64,000 nucleotides of DNA from Flabesymbios commensalis (taxonomy: Eukaryota > Annelida > Polychaeta > Terebellida > Flabelligeridae). The translations under genes were made by a program, and so were the position numbers. Where the stretch lies: positions 84,492,132 through 84,556,131 of the forward strand of contig OZ024908.1 in assembly GCA_964017125.1 (NCBI GenBank), written 5' to 3'. Each line of letters starts with the position of its first letter. The stretch's first letter is position 1. This document shows, piece after piece, positions 24,148 to 35,289 of this stretch. Under the pieces are notes generated by a model. The model searched no databases, was not told the DNA's origin, and saw nothing but the letters and a program-made list of their open reading frames with translations.

Positions 24148-24427
24148 GGGCGGGGGAGCCCTGGTGCAGTGATTAAAGCTGTCTGGTTGGAAAGTCGGAG
24201 ATCGCGGGTTCGAACCTCACTTTGCCATTCAAGTTTCAGAGAAACAAAATTTTATCCACTCACTTGTAAATATTAAATATTGAGAGGAGAGGTAGCGTGC
24301 TCGGGTTCAGACAACATGTACTCGAATTTCGAATTCCGTGTATGGAGGGCAGTGGCATCTTGTCCAGCGCACCATCCTGAGGAGGTTATCCTGGCTATGT
24401 ATGCACAATTGTGGCCTAACTCCCCCA
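24148..24427 (+). mobile_element. tRNA-derived SINE, full head and body
   Basis: The head has an A-box-like TGGTGCAGTGATTAAAGC and a canonical B box GGTTCGAACCTC, so the first 80 bases resemble a tRNA gene without a usable anticodon context. The body repeats the second module (GGTAGCGTGCTCGG, CTCGAATTTCGAATTCC, GGAGGGCAGTGGCATC) and ends GGCCTAACTCCCCC just before the expanded tail. It is more diverged from the 9,607 copy in the head than in the body. Confidence 0.8.
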
Positions 24428-24638
24428 TTCATTCATTCATTCATTCATTCATTCATTCATTCATTCATTCATTCATTCATTCATTCATTCATTCATTCAT
24501 TCATTCATTCATTCATTCATTCATTCATTCATTAACTCATTCAATCACTTATTCATTCATTCATTCGTTCGTTCGTTCGTTCGTTCGTTCGTTCGTTCGT
24601 TCGTTCGTTCGTTCGTTCGTTCGTTCGTTCATTCATTT
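24428..24638. repeat. (CATT)n then (CGTT)n microsatellite grown from a SINE tail
   Basis: About 110 bp of CATT, a short imperfect zone (ACTCATTCAATCACTTATT), then about 65 bp of pure CGTT and a return to CATT. It starts at the exact point where the SINE 3' tail is expected. The CGTT block shows that a single variant unit was itself amplified. Confidence 0.93.
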
Positions 24639-25668
24639 ATTTAACGTTTGACGGTTGTTTTGGGGAGCTTAAGGTATTAGTAAAAAAATAAGCTACTACG
24701 CCTCTTTTAAAAAGGCGGGCGGAATTTTCCAGAGCGTAAAATCTAAAATGACCGCCATCGGTCACGGTGAAAAGCAAGAATTCACTTATTTCAACCACTG
24801 GTCTCCCAGTGGAACACATTTTTTAATGCATTTATGTAGGAAATTGATTAATTGAGATCATAGTAGTATTATTTAACATATAAGTGTGAAAATGTAAGAT
24901 TTAGACCCACAAAATAGGAAAACGCGTCACCGAGGGGTGCAATCCGTTATAAACAGCTAACTTTTTATCTGGCTGACCTAAAATTTCATGTAACACCTCT
25001 TTTTTATATATGTTTTAGGTGGGGAATCGATTTGTGAGGTTATTTTTAAAATTGTGTGCTTCCTTCATGTGAAAATCCAAGATGGCCGCCGTTCAGCATA
25101 AGGTGAAACCGAAAATGATCAATTCACAGTAAATCAATTAAAAATGTTATGTGCTCTTCTATTTGAGGTTACAAAAAACAGTACAAGTAAGTTGTAAAAC
25201 ATTTATTTCAATAAAAACATAATCTGATATTCAGCAAAATAACGTAAAGAAAACAATAATTGACTCGAAATGATAAACATTAATAATAAAACCTTATGAA
25301 ACTATTTAGAAATAAAATCACAATCTAAGATATCTTGTAAAAATTCATAAAAGACTAGTAGGCACAGCCAAAATACTATTATAATGGTATTTAAAGGTAT
25401 AGTCAACTGTTAAAATACGCACGACATGGGTCCCCCAGAATGCAATAGTGCCCATGGGTATACCATAATAATACTGTATGCATTTCATACCAAACGCCGC
25501 ATTAAGAGCAAGTTCCCAAATCACAGTCCATAAACTTGAGCGATATATATGACTTAATAATTCCACCAATGCTCTTATCTGGGTGTTGTGTTTGAAAGCT
25601 AAAGGACTGTATTACTGCGGGGATCTCAAAACAGCTGACCACCACGCATGTGTTGACATGATGGCTTT

Positions 25669-25770
25669 CCCAGCAAACAGTGTACACTCGCCCAATGCTG
25701 GTTTAATGTTGGTCCAGCGTCTCAGACGTTGGTCTGACAATAAAGCAGCGTTGGGTGAGTGTCTCGCTGG
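25669..25770. mobile_element. MITE-A copy inside the left arm
   Basis: Starts CCCAGCAAACAGTGTACACT, has GGTTTAATGTTGGTCCAGCG / GTTGGTCTGACAATAAAGC around TCTCAGAC and ends GAGTGTCTCGCTGG. Full length with imperfect ends. Confidence 0.75.
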
Positions 25771-26109
25771 AGTAGTATCCATAATCTTGCAATGAGGTTG
25801 AATTACTCAGCTGAATGCAATCATTCAACCTGTACTGTACACTGAAGGACGACACGTGACCTACGCTTGCGAATTCAGCACATGTCATAGGAATGTTCCT
25901 AACATGCTAAATGCAAATTTTGCCAACACCATAGTATTCCACTCTCACAATGAAAAAACCCCAGTAAGTTGAATGATTTTAAACATGTGTTACAATAGTT
26001 TTAATAGAAAAACGTTACACGAATCAGTGCCTCGGTCAATAGCATCTAGTACGTCACAAGAATGATCTTTGTAGCAACAACATTCTTTGTCTTTAGTCTG
26101 AGTTTGCTT

Positions 26110-26346
26110 CTAATAAATATGACTCACACTCTGAATCATTTGTTCTTTGCTTGGATGTGGGGGAAGTTTTGCCGGGAGATCTACGTAGGTATACAGTATT
26201 GGTCTGAAATGACCATTAATAATTTCCCATCCATGGCGAATCGGAGAAGGATGGTTTCTGAGCTCTGGATGGCGCTGAATATAGGCTAAATAATTAACAT
26301 GCATAATATGGAAATTTAGGCTGACTTTATTCGGTGGCAGGAGCAT
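26110..26346 (-). pseudogene. Gene relic in the left arm
   Basis: The minus-strand frame of 78 codons has the same motif order as the relic in the right arm: LPP, SLNFHIMH, NYLAYIQRH, ELRNHPSP, HGWE. It is a mirrored, separately diverged fragment of the same gene end, not an independent gene. It stops where the arm pairing stops. Confidence 0.6.
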
Positions 26347-26439
26347 TAGATAATTATTCTTTTGAACATTCCATTTGAGAGCTCACAAACCAGATTCGAA
26401 AAACTTTTATTATAACTTGGCTGGGATCCCCTTTTTAAA

Positions 26440-27096
26440 CGATGTGGCATAAATTAATGGCATATGCCGAAGTGGCATAAATTAATGTTTAAGATCGTTC
26501 ATGGGCTATCCCGGTGTATTTGTCCCAAATTTGTCAACCAACAGCTGGCTCGACTAGATATGCTACATGAAGCGCTAATAACATCAGGGTGCCACGATGT
26601 AAAACTTCCTATTTAAGAAAGCATAAAAGATAAATTTGGTTATAAACGTCCAGCACCTTATTACTATTCCGGTTTACGAGCAGCTTCCATCTGGCACACT
26701 CGTCTGTGTCGCGGAATGTCACAGTTATCTTTTATGCGCCTCCCACCGGATAATGACAGCCTAAATTTACATATTATGCATGCTAATTATTTAGCCTATA
26801 TTCAGCGCCATGCAGAACTTAGAAACCATCCTTCTCCCATTGGCCATGGATGGGAAATGATGAATGGTCTTTGCAGACCAGTACACTATACCAAGTTAGA
26901 TCTCCCTGGCGTACTTCCACACACCCGAGTAAAAAACAAATGGGTAACTGCTCTGCTTCAGAGTGTGAGTCAGATTTATTTGAATCAGATTCTGACTCAG
27001 ACTGCTGACAATTGTTGCTGCAAAGATCATTCTTGTGACGTACCTGATGCTATTGCACGAGACACTGATTCATGTAACGTTTTCTATAAAAACTAA
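26440..27096 (+). pseudogene. Decayed protein-coding relic in the centre and right arm
   Basis: The clearest piece (126 codons, 26,716-27,096) contains LPP, SLNLHIMH, NYLAYIQRH, ELRNHPSP, GHGWEMM and, after an acidic and Ser/Thr-rich gap, a Cys-rich end (CCCKDHSC). Upstream coding-like sequence in a compatible orientation includes KIVHGLS and YYSGLRAASIWHTR. From memory, large uncharacterised invertebrate proteins end with the order LPP..H..RA.YQ, a GW block and then clustered cysteines. The resemblance is suggestive only and no function is assigned. The gene is interrupted and looks inactive. Confidence 0.5.
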
Positions 27097-28854
27097 ACTG
27101 TACACATGCTCAAAATAATTCAACTTACTGTTTTTTTCAATGTGAGAGTGCGATACTATGGTGTTGTCAAAATTTGCATGTAACATGTTAGCAGCATTCC
27201 TATGACATTTTTCTTCACTTTTTTAATTATATAATTACTCTAGTCATTATCAGTTCATATTATGAGCAGACCTAAATTTTTGTATTTAAGTATATTTTTG
27301 TCTTTAAGCATATTTTGCTATGTTTAACTCATAGTTTGATAGTTTTTGTTCATTTGAATATTTATATGCAATCAGTAATACATATCATGATAATATTATT
27401 TTGTGGCTGTGCCTACTAGTCTTGTATGAATGTATTTTAGATTGTGATTTTCAGTTTTATATAATTTCACCAGGTTTTATTAATTAAATTAATCATTTCG
27501 GGACAATTATTGTTATTATTTATGTTATTTTGCTGAATATCAGATGATGTTTTTGTTGAAATATATTTTTTACAACTTGCTTTTAATGTTTTTTGTAACC
27601 TCGAATAGCAGAGAACATAACATTTTTAATTGATTCTCTATGAATTGATCATTTTGTACTTTCCCTTATGCTGGACGGCGACCATCTTAGATTTTCACAT
27701 AAAAGAAGCACATAATTAAAAATAAATCGATTCCCCATTCCAAAAATATATAAATGTTAGACCAACGTCTGTGACGCTGGCCCAGCATTAAACCAACATT
27801 GAGTGAGTGTACACTGTTTGCTGGGAAAACCCCCGTGTCAATACATGCGTGGGGGTCAGCTGTTTCGAGATCCCCTCAGTAATAGTCAGTTAGCTTTCAA
27901 ACGCAACGCCCAGATACGAGCATTTGTAGAATTATAAACTAATAGATGTCGCTCAAGTACATGGACTTGCTATGATTTGGGAACTTGCTCTTAATGCGGC
28001 GTTTGATATGAAATGCATACAGTATTATTATTGTATACCCACAGGCACTATAGTATTCTGGGGGACCCGTATCTTGCGAATTTTAACAGTTGACTATACC
28101 TTTAAATATCGTGATAATAGTATTTTTGGCTGTGCCTACTAGTCTTGTATGAATTTTCACAAGATATCTTAGATTGTGATTTTAATTTTAAATAATTTCA
28201 CCAGGTTTTATTCAAAATGTTTATCATTTCGAGTCAATTGTTGTTTTTCTTTATGTTATTTTGCTGAATATCAGATGATGTTTTCGTTGAAATAATGTTT
28301 CACAACTTATTTGTATTGTTTTTTGTAACCTCAAATAGAAGAGCACATAACATTTTTAATTGATTCACTATGAATTGATCATTTTAGGCTTTTCCTTATG
28401 CTGAACGGCGGCCATCATGGATTTTTACAGGAAGGAAGCACACAATTTCAAAAATAACCCCACAAATCGATTACCCACCCAAAAAAAAATAAGAAAAGAG
28501 GTGTTACATGAAATTTTAGGTCAGCCAGATCAATAGTTAGCTGTTTATAACGGATCGCACCCCTCGGTGACGCGTTTTCCTATTCTGGGGGTATAAATCT
28601 TACATTTTTACACTTATATGGTAAATAATACTATTATGACCTCAATAAATCCATTTCCTACATAAATGCATTAAAAAATGTGTTCCACTGGGGGACCAGT
28701 GGATGAAATAAGTGAATTCTTGCTTTTATCGTGACTGATGGCGGCCATTTTGGATTTTACGCTCTGGAAAATTCCGCCCGCCCTTTTAAAAGAGGCGTAG
28801 GAGTCTATTTGTTTACAAATACCTTGAGCTACCTAAAACAACCGTCAAACGTTA
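26717..28854. repeat. Right inverted arm of the 4.2 kb element, with an internal direct duplication
   Basis: It is about 430 bp longer than the left arm because a stretch is present twice in direct orientation: GGCTGTGCCTACTAGTCTTG.. to ..CATTTTTAATTGATTC and beyond, at about 27,403-27,752 and 28,126-28,500. The first copy lies between the gene relic and the half MITE-A at 27,753, so the right arm has been rearranged relative to the left. Confidence 0.7.
27753..27825. mobile_element. MITE-A half copy inside the right arm
   Basis: Retains GACCAACGTCTGTGACGCTG, GCCCAGCATTAAACCAACAT and the end GTGTACACTGTTTGCTGGG. It is the mirrored counterpart of the copy at 25,669, with the inner half removed where the duplicated block joins. 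Confidence 0.7.
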
Positions 28855-28934
28855 CTTGCAGAAGGTTGGTCACCGAATCATGGTTTTGGACCCTACTAAT
28901 ACGAAATCCATCAAAACATCTGCGTTAATCATGG

Positions 28935-29080
28935 TTAACCGCCAAATTATTTAATTGGAATTTTTACTCACTTGAAGTTGCGCCTCGCTGACGCTATTCA
29001 CAACTTCAAGTGAGTGAAAAAAATCAGATTTGACAAAATAAAGATTTCTAAATCTTGCTGATTGACGTTACGTAAATCGA
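28935..29080 (-). mobile_element. MITE-B, inverted, truncated
   Basis: Begins TTAACCGCCAAATTATTTAA, then hairpin CACTTGAAGTTGCGCCTCGC / GCTATTCACAACTTCAAGTG, then AATCAGATTTGACAAAATAA and CTTGCTGATTGACGTTACG. The outer part of the body is missing and MITE-D follows at once. Confidence 0.65.
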
Positions 29081-29097
29081 ATATAATCAAGACCGGT

Positions 29098-29298
29098 TAT
29101 TTTCAATTTTAAATCATTATAAATGCGTAGTTACATGTAGCTTTTTCCGATTCATTTGAATACCTATGTTATGAGTCTACAGCCATTAGAAATATTTTCA
29201 TTCTTACAGTGCGGGGATCGACTTTAGTCGTCAGAATCTGACGTCTACAGACGTCAGATTCTGACGACTAAAGTTGATCCCCGCGCTGTAAAGGTTAA
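29098..29298 (+). mobile_element. MITE-D with a nearly perfect hairpin
   Basis: Body TTTTAAATCATTATAAATGC, CGATTCATTTGAATACC and ATGAGTCTACAGCCATTAG, then a stem of about 38 bp: AGTGCGGGGATCGACTTTAG + TCGTCAGAATCTGACGTC facing GACGTCAGATTCTGACGA + CTAAAGTTGATCCCCGCGCT around CTACA. It ends TGTAAAGGTTAA with the TTAA at 29,295-29,298. Confidence 0.75.
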
Positions 29299-29343
29299 TT
29301 TGTTAATCCTAGTTCTACTGAATTGTCAGGTAGTATTGATCAT

Positions 29344-29388
29344 TTGAAGCTAGAATTGCAAACGCAATTTCCAGCTTCAAATGACGAA
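29344..29388. repeat. Hairpin related to the MITE-B/C stem
   Basis: CATTTGAAGCTAGAATTGC faces GCAATTTCCAGCTTCAAATG around AAAC. The outer bases (CATTTGAAG.. ..CTTCAAATG) parallel CACTTGAAG.. ..CTTCAAGTG of MITE-B/C with a paired C-to-T / G-to-A change. Confidence 0.6.
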
Positions 29389-30407
29389 ATGTTTTTATAA
29401 ACATCAGGATTCATTTGGAAATTTAATGTTCCATCAGCACCGCCGCATCACTGACAAATGTTGACAGGAATCACCTGACATATAGTCCGGGCAACCTGTG
29501 ACAAATGATGAGGTCACCCGACACAAATTGCAATAGTTATGAAACCTTTTTTATCCGATTTCTAAGTCGTCTGGGAGTACTATTTTAAAAATATACCAAA
29601 TGTATTGAGTGGAACATATATTTTCAACGTAAAATCCAAAATGGCCGCCATAAATAACTCTTACATATAACTTTTTAACTGTTTCTTTGAATTTCATGTG
29701 TGACATATGGTTTCTAAGGGTTTTTGGCATGCCAAGTCCATTTTTGGCACTATTTTATTGATTGTGGGCATATTTGGGTCGTTGGGGGTAAAGTTCAAGG
29801 TCAAATTGAATTTAAGAGGGACCGGTAGATCATGCTCTGATTTAGTGATACACCCGACACAAATTGCAATAGTTTCTAACCCTATTTTTTTGAATGGGTC
29901 ATCTGAGAGCAACATAATCAAAGTATACCTAAACGTATTGAGCGGAACATACTTTTTAAGGACAAGTCCAAGAGGGCTGCCAAAATCGTTGAAAATGACA
30001 TAATTCCAGAAGTATACCCAGGGAGCCAGAAGGATTTGGCGTGCTGTAAAAGGTTTGCCGGTGGAAATCATCTCTACATATACCCACAAACACAACCTAG
30101 GTGAACAACCTTGCAAATACTTTGCAGGAAATGCACAAAAAGCGAAAATTCAAGATGGACGCCACACAATATTTTGTTTATATAACTTTTGAACAGGTTG
30201 TTTAAATTTAATGTGTGACACATCGTTTCTCGTGTTTTTTTGCATGCCATATATGTATCCATTTTGGGCAAAATATTTCATTGCTTTAGCCCATATTTAA
30301 GTTGTTTATGTCAAGGTCAAGATGAAATTAAACAGAAGATGCATTACATTAACATGTGAATTAGCATTGGCCACACTGCTGGTAGACACTTCATATTGCA
30401 AAATCAG

Positions 30408-31641
30408 ACATTTACACACCACAACAGTATAATTATGGGGGATATGTTGTAGATTATTCTGCTGCCAATTCTATCTACTCGATCATTTTTTAGAGCAAAT
30501 CGCAGAACATATCAACTTCTTCTAAAAGGACATGTACTAATACCTTTGTGCAACAAACGAAACAATTTTTGGTACATCGGATGTCTATACGAGAGATAAA
30601 GAAACCTTGTAGGTCTACGCTATTTCAAAACTTATAATGGTGAGTCAGTCAGCCATTGTTCTCGGTTGGTTTTATATGCCTTCTGTTCTTGTTCACATTA
30701 GTCCATCCAATGCATTGTTTAGATAATTTATGTTATTCTGGTCAAATGTATTTTAAATGTATCTTCATCGCACAATCCATTCCTCAGCAGGCGCCCCCAT
30801 TCATTCACTTTGCTATCAAGCACATAGTTTCCGAGAGTGGGATTATCATAGCAGGAATATAACTTCTCATTACTTTCAGCAGCTAGTCATTTATTTTGTA
30901 ATATTCCTTTTTGATGTTATATTTTTATGTGTTGATATAAACATTTGATAATGGTTACAATTATTATTAGCCAAGAAATAAAGACTACTGACGATTCCAG
31001 AAATAATATATGTTCATTGTAGGCGTGGTCATAGTCAGGTAAATATTGTCAACTCTGAAAGATCGACCAAGTGATCATTTCCCACCACTGTCAACATTTT
31101 GTCAGTTGATATCAGTCAGGTGATCACATAGGTTTTTTTTAATATACATTTAATTTAGGATAATATCATTTTTAAGAAACAAAATTTATGTAAGTCTTGT
31201 TATTTATCATAGTGATGACTTATAATATATAACTATAATTATTGTTTCCTTAAAACATATTACGCAGTATAGTGGACATTTTTATTTTGAAAGAGCGTTG
31301 ATTGTCAACAATGTTTTCATTATTGATTTTGTTTGATAATATGAACTAATTCAGTGGTGTTGTTTTAATTTGAATACTTTTATAAATGGCTTATATAACT
31401 TTTAAAATTTTGCTTGGATTTATCTTTGCTGACTATTTGCGCTTCTGTGTCTATTTGGTTAAAGATCTAGGGTTAAAATTTTGATTTTGCTGTTACTTAT
31501 CCTTCACAGTAGGATTAAATAATGAAACTATTTCCAGAATATAGTGCGTCATTTACAAAGTGTTTTGATATTAAATAAATTACAGAATTGTGCATTACTA
31601 AAATATCAGAGGTATGTGTCAGATAAGCATTGTGACAACAA
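30408..31641 (+). repeat. 1.23 kb tandem duplication, copy 1
   Basis: Begins ACATTTACACACCACAACAG and continues through GATTATTCTGCTGCCAATTC, GCGCCCCCATTCATTCACTT and CATTTCCCACCACTGTCAAC. It is copied at once downstream with period about 1,234 bp and only scattered substitutions and small indels (roughly a few per cent by eye). The 63-68 codon frames shared by both copies have no recognisable features. Confidence 0.85.
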
Positions 31642-32880
31642 ACATTTACACACCACAACAGTATAATTATGGGAGATGTGTTGTAGATTATTCTGCTGCC
31701 AATTCTATCTACTCGATCATTTTTTAGAGCAAATCGCAGAACATATCAACTTGTTGTAAAAGGACATGTAATAATACCTTTATGCAACAAACGAAACTAT
31801 TTTTTGTTACATTGGATGTCTATACAAGAGATGTAGAAACCATGTAGGCCTACGCTATTTCAAAACTTGGTGAGTCAGTCAGCGATTATTCTCGGTTGGT
31901 TTTATATGCCTTCTGTTCTTGTTCACATTAGTCCATCCAATGCATTATTTATATAATTTATGTTATACTGGTCAAATGTATTTTAAATGTATCTTCATCG
32001 CACAATCCATTCCTCAGCAGGCGCCCCCATTCATTCACTTTGCTATCAAGCACATAGTTTCCGAGAGTGGGATTATCATAACAGGAATATAACTTCTCAT
32101 TACTTTCAGCAGCTAGTCATTTATTTTGTAATATGCCTTTTTGAAGTTATATTTTTATGTGTTAATATAAACTTTTGATAATGGTTACAATTATTATTAG
32201 CCAAGAAATAAGAATAATGACGATTCCAGAAATAATATATGTTCATTGTAGGCGTGGGCATAGTCAGGTAAATATTGTCAACTCTGAAAGATCGACCAAG
32301 TGATCATTTCCCACCACTGTCAACATTTTGTCAGTTGATATCAGTCAGGTGATCCCATAGGTTTTTTTTAATATGCATTTAATTTAGGATAATATCATTT
32401 TTAAGAAACAAAATTTATGTAAGTCTTGTTATTTATCATAGTGATGACTTATAATATATAACTATAATTATTGTTTCCTTAAAACATATTACGCAGTATA
32501 GTGCACATTTTTATTTTGAAAGAGCGTTGATTGTCAACAATGTTTTCATTATTGATTTTGTTTGATAATATGAACTAATTCAGTGGTGTTGTTTTAATTT
32601 GAATACTTTTATAAATGGATTATATAACTTTTAAAATTTTGCTTGGATTTATCTTTGCTGACTATTTGCGCTTCTGTGTCTATTTTGTTAAAGATCTAGG
32701 GTTAAAATTAAGCTGTTTTGATTTTGCTGTTACTTATCCTTCACAGTAGGATTAAATAATGAAACTATTTTCAGAATATAGTGCGTCATTTACAAAGTGT
32801 TTTGATAATAAATAAATTACAGAATTGTGCATTACTAAAATATCAGAGGTATGTGTCAGATAAGCATTGTGACAAAAAAC
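31642..32880 (+). repeat. 1.24 kb tandem duplication, copy 2
   Basis: Same order and orientation as copy 1, ending ATAAGCATTGTGACAAAAAAC. It differs by short indels, for example a small insertion in the AAGCTGTTTTGATTTTGCTG region. Downstream it runs into the right inverted end of the composite. Confidence 0.85.
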
Positions 32881-33216
32881 AATATTGTAGAATTACTATT
32901 CAATCACTCACTCGGAACATGATCTACCGGTCCCTTTTTAATTCAATTTGACTTCAACCTTTACCCCAACGAGCCAAATATGCCCATATTCAATAAAATA
33001 GTGTCAGAAATGGACTTGGACAAAGAAACAGTTAAAAAGATATATGTAAGAGATATTTATGGCGGTCATTTTGGATTTTACATTGAAAATATATGTTCCA
33101 CTCAATACATTATAGTATATTTTTAAAATATTACTCCCGGGCGACTTAGAAATCAGATAAAAATGTTTCATAACTATTGCAATTTGTGTCGGGTGTATCC
33201 ACAGGTTGTCCGGACT

Positions 33217-33616
33217 AATAGGCATATCCCTACGCTGTAACACAGGTGCCAATCCATTTCGAAACTCCACTAAAATATTTTAATTAGAATATTTATTTTA
33301 CATCATTTTTTTGTGGGCAAGTACATTTAGGCTTGTGGAAAATCATCATAGTGGCAGTAACAAACTACTTTGTTTTGGATATATGTTACATAAATTAATA
33401 CAGATGTAATAAGTCCAGCGCGTGGCATACAGTGCGAGTGAGGGATTATCTGGGCTTGTTCACAAGTAGGCCAATCACTGAATGAGTGCGAGAAAAGACA
33501 AACATCGATAATACCGTGTTGATACGGTTTATAGTTGTATGGGATTAAAACGTCATGCACCGAGCGACTCATGGATATAAAACAAATCTAGTTGTCTGCA
33601 CTGATGTGATTGGCTC
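33217..33616. other. Unique DNA, no gene recognised
   Basis: An 81-codon minus-strand frame has no recognisable domain. No repeat seen. Confidence 0.5.
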
Positions 33617-33797
33617 TTAACCCTTACAGCGCGGGGATAGACTTTTTGATACTTTTTATAATGGTCGTAGACCCATAACATAGGTATTCAATTAATCCGA
33701 AAGAGCAAACTAAGACATTTATGATGATTACAAATTGAAAAGAAAACCTTTGGTCTCCATGGTTTATACGAAAGTATTTCAGCGCTGTAAGAGTTAA
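33617..33797 (-). mobile_element. MITE-D, hairpin mostly lost
   Basis: Starts TTAACCCTTACAGCGCGGGG, lacks the GACGTC stem, has the inverted body (GTCGTAGACCCATAACATAG, GTATTCAATTAATCCG, TTTATGATGATTACAAATTG) and ends CAGCGCTGTAAGAGTTAA. Its right TTAA (33,794-33,797) is also the left TTAA of the next element. Confidence 0.75.
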
Positions 33798-34012
33798 CCC
33801 TTCAGGCACTAAGACTGTTTTTGTCTTACTTATTTACCCTTCAAACGAGGCCATTTGCAGGAAAAATGACCAATAAAATTGTTAGATTGCCATATGTTTT
33901 GAATAAAATTGTAAAAATATAAGTAATTTTTACCCACTTGAAGTTGATAGTCGCGGTAGCGACACACAACTTCAAGTGGGTATTTTTTTAGATCTAGCAC
34001 TCTAAGGGTTAC
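33794..34012 (+). mobile_element. MITE-C, chained to the preceding MITE-D
   Basis: TTAACCCTTCAGGCACTAAG, a body ending AAGTAATTTTTACCCACTTG, hairpin CACTTGAAGTTGATAGTCGC / GCGACACACAACTTCAAGTG and right end TCTAAGGGTTAC, where TTAC replaces TTAA. About 219 bp. Confidence 0.75.
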
Positions 34013-34278
34013 CATGCCTAAGTGATGCCTATTGTGTGAGAATGGGTCGTAAGCCATAGCCACTCGATGAAATAATAGTCTACATGTTATACCTATCAGT
34101 GCTGGCGACGCATTAAAAAGCTTTTCCATCGATTTTCACAACACATATACAGATCTATATATATCCAATGTGCTGGTACCACTGACTCAACATATGCATC
34201 AATAATTAACAAAAAAGACTGACAATGAATAATGCAACACTAGCAGTTCTTTTTATTGAAAATAAAAAAAAGAATACT

Positions 34279-34510
34279 TTTTAACCGCCGGTCCAGATTA
34301 TTTTTGTTTTGTTTTATTTTTTAATTAGCACATTAAATACCAGTCTTTGAATAAACACGTGACATGAATTCATGATTTTAAAATCGTTGACCTCCATTTT
34401 GTGAAATCAGACTAATTTTCACTCACTTAAAGTTGTGGATCGCGTCAGCGAGACACAACTTCAAGTGGGTGAGAATTCCAATTAAATAATTTGGTGGTTA
34501 AAGGGTTTAA
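34279..34510 (+). mobile_element. MITE-B copy
   Basis: TTTTTAACCGCCGGTCC, TTTAATTAGCACATTAAATA, a body with TTGACCTCCATTTTGTGAAA, hairpin CACTTAAAGTTGTGGATCGC / GCGAGACACAACTTCAAGTG, and right end TTTGGTGGTTAAAGGGTTTAA. Nearly full length; one stem mismatch. Confidence 0.75.
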
Positions 34511-35289
34511 TCAGCATGTGAAAAATGTACGATCAACTGATGAATCGTTCAATGATATGAATGAATTAACCATATCATATATCAGGATAAAGCTGATGAA
34601 ATTTTACATTATTGTTTGACGCACTTTCAATGCACTATAATGTGCTACTGGATGAATAATTGTATTGTGAAAGTTTATAAGCACATTTCCTCAAACTTAT
34701 ACCAGTTTTAATCATAATTTAAGTCAATGCTTTTAACAGGTGTGTTACGGGGTGTTTATGATGGTATTACACTAGGGGGGAATTAATTACCGAAATGCAT
34801 AGATCAAAATTTTGGACATAACATACCGATCCAAATGACTAAAATGAGACAAACGGTATTGAACTGACGGTAATGATAAGAACAAAACAATTCACATTCA
34901 TTGACATTTTATTTTCATGAATCATATAAACTGTACAATGTGGTAGGATTCGATAAACTCTTTAATATCTCCAACAGTCCGGAATATAAAAGAGAAGCAA
35001 ACTTTAATACATGGAAAATTTGCGTCAAATATCGTTCGAGTTTGACAATCACTCAAAATGAATGGTTAACGCAGATGATATTAGCATAAAATATTATCTG
35101 CGCCATTTCAAACTATTCCAAAGATACATTTAAATAATTCTATGCTGAATAATATGAAAGAGAATTAGATACTTATCTCGCAAAGATTTACCAACATCAC
35201 TAAACTATATGAAACATCAACATTAATGTTTACAATATCACACTCTCGGTAACAATAATATAGTTATGTCAATCACACATCAGTCATTC
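34511..35289. other. Unique DNA, no gene recognised
   Basis: A 62-codon frame is present, but nothing supports it as an exon. Part of the interval may belong to the LTR-like fossil that follows. Confidence 0.45.

Larger units (their letters stand above)
24642..26346. repeat. Left inverted arm of the 4.2 kb element
   Basis: About 1.7 kb pairing with 26,717-28,854 in reverse. It includes a MITE-A at 25,669-25,770 and at its inner end the minus-strand gene relic at 26,110-26,346. Several AAAATGGCCGCC-type words (GATGGCCGCCGTTCAGC) occur in both arms. Confidence 0.75.
24642..28854. mobile_element. 4.2 kb element with very long inverted arms (foldback-like), decayed
   Basis: The left arm begins TAACGTTTGACGGTTGTTTT and the right arm ends AAAACAACCGTCAAACGTTA. 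The arms pair in order over most of their length: TAACACCTC / GAGGTGTTAC, CGCGTCACCGAGGGGTG / CACCCCTCGGTGACGCG, GTGGAACACATTTTTTAATG / its complement, and so on. A central part of about 370 bp (26,347-26,716) is unpaired. The left edge abuts the SINE-tail microsatellite, so that tract was probably the target. The arms hold gene relics (below) and one MITE-A each at corresponding sites, so that insertion predates the arm duplication. Superfamily unknown. Confidence 0.75.
29484..33216. mobile_element. 3.7 kb composite with inverted ends of about 330-370 bp
   Basis: The left end AGTCCGGGCAACCTGTG and the right end CACAGGTTGTCCGGACT are mirrored, and pairing continues through ACACAAATTGCAATAGTTAT, GAGTGGAACATATATTTTCA, AAAATCCAAAATGGCCGCCA and GGGACCGGTAGATCATG down to about 29,850 / 32,905. 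On the left a second diverged unit of the same sequence follows (ACACCCGACACAAATTGCAA at 29,515 and 29,852), so the end is duplicated there. The interior is the 1.24 kb tandem duplication. TA may flank both ends. Frames of up to 140 codons on both strands of the left end are not convincing genes. Class unknown. Confidence 0.65.

Noticed and set aside
24280-24651. His-Ser-Phe-Ile repeat proteins here and at 42.6, 45.7 and 46 kb
   Set aside because: Translations of SINE-tail (ATTC)n tracts in several frames.
29694-30116. 140-codon minus-strand gene and an overlapping 98-codon plus-strand gene
   Set aside because: They lie in the repeated end of the 3.7 kb composite; no recognisable domain and both strands are equally open.
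30757-32178. Paralogous 63-residue proteins at 30,757 and 31,987
   Set aside because: Present twice only because the 1.24 kb segment is duplicated; no features support coding.
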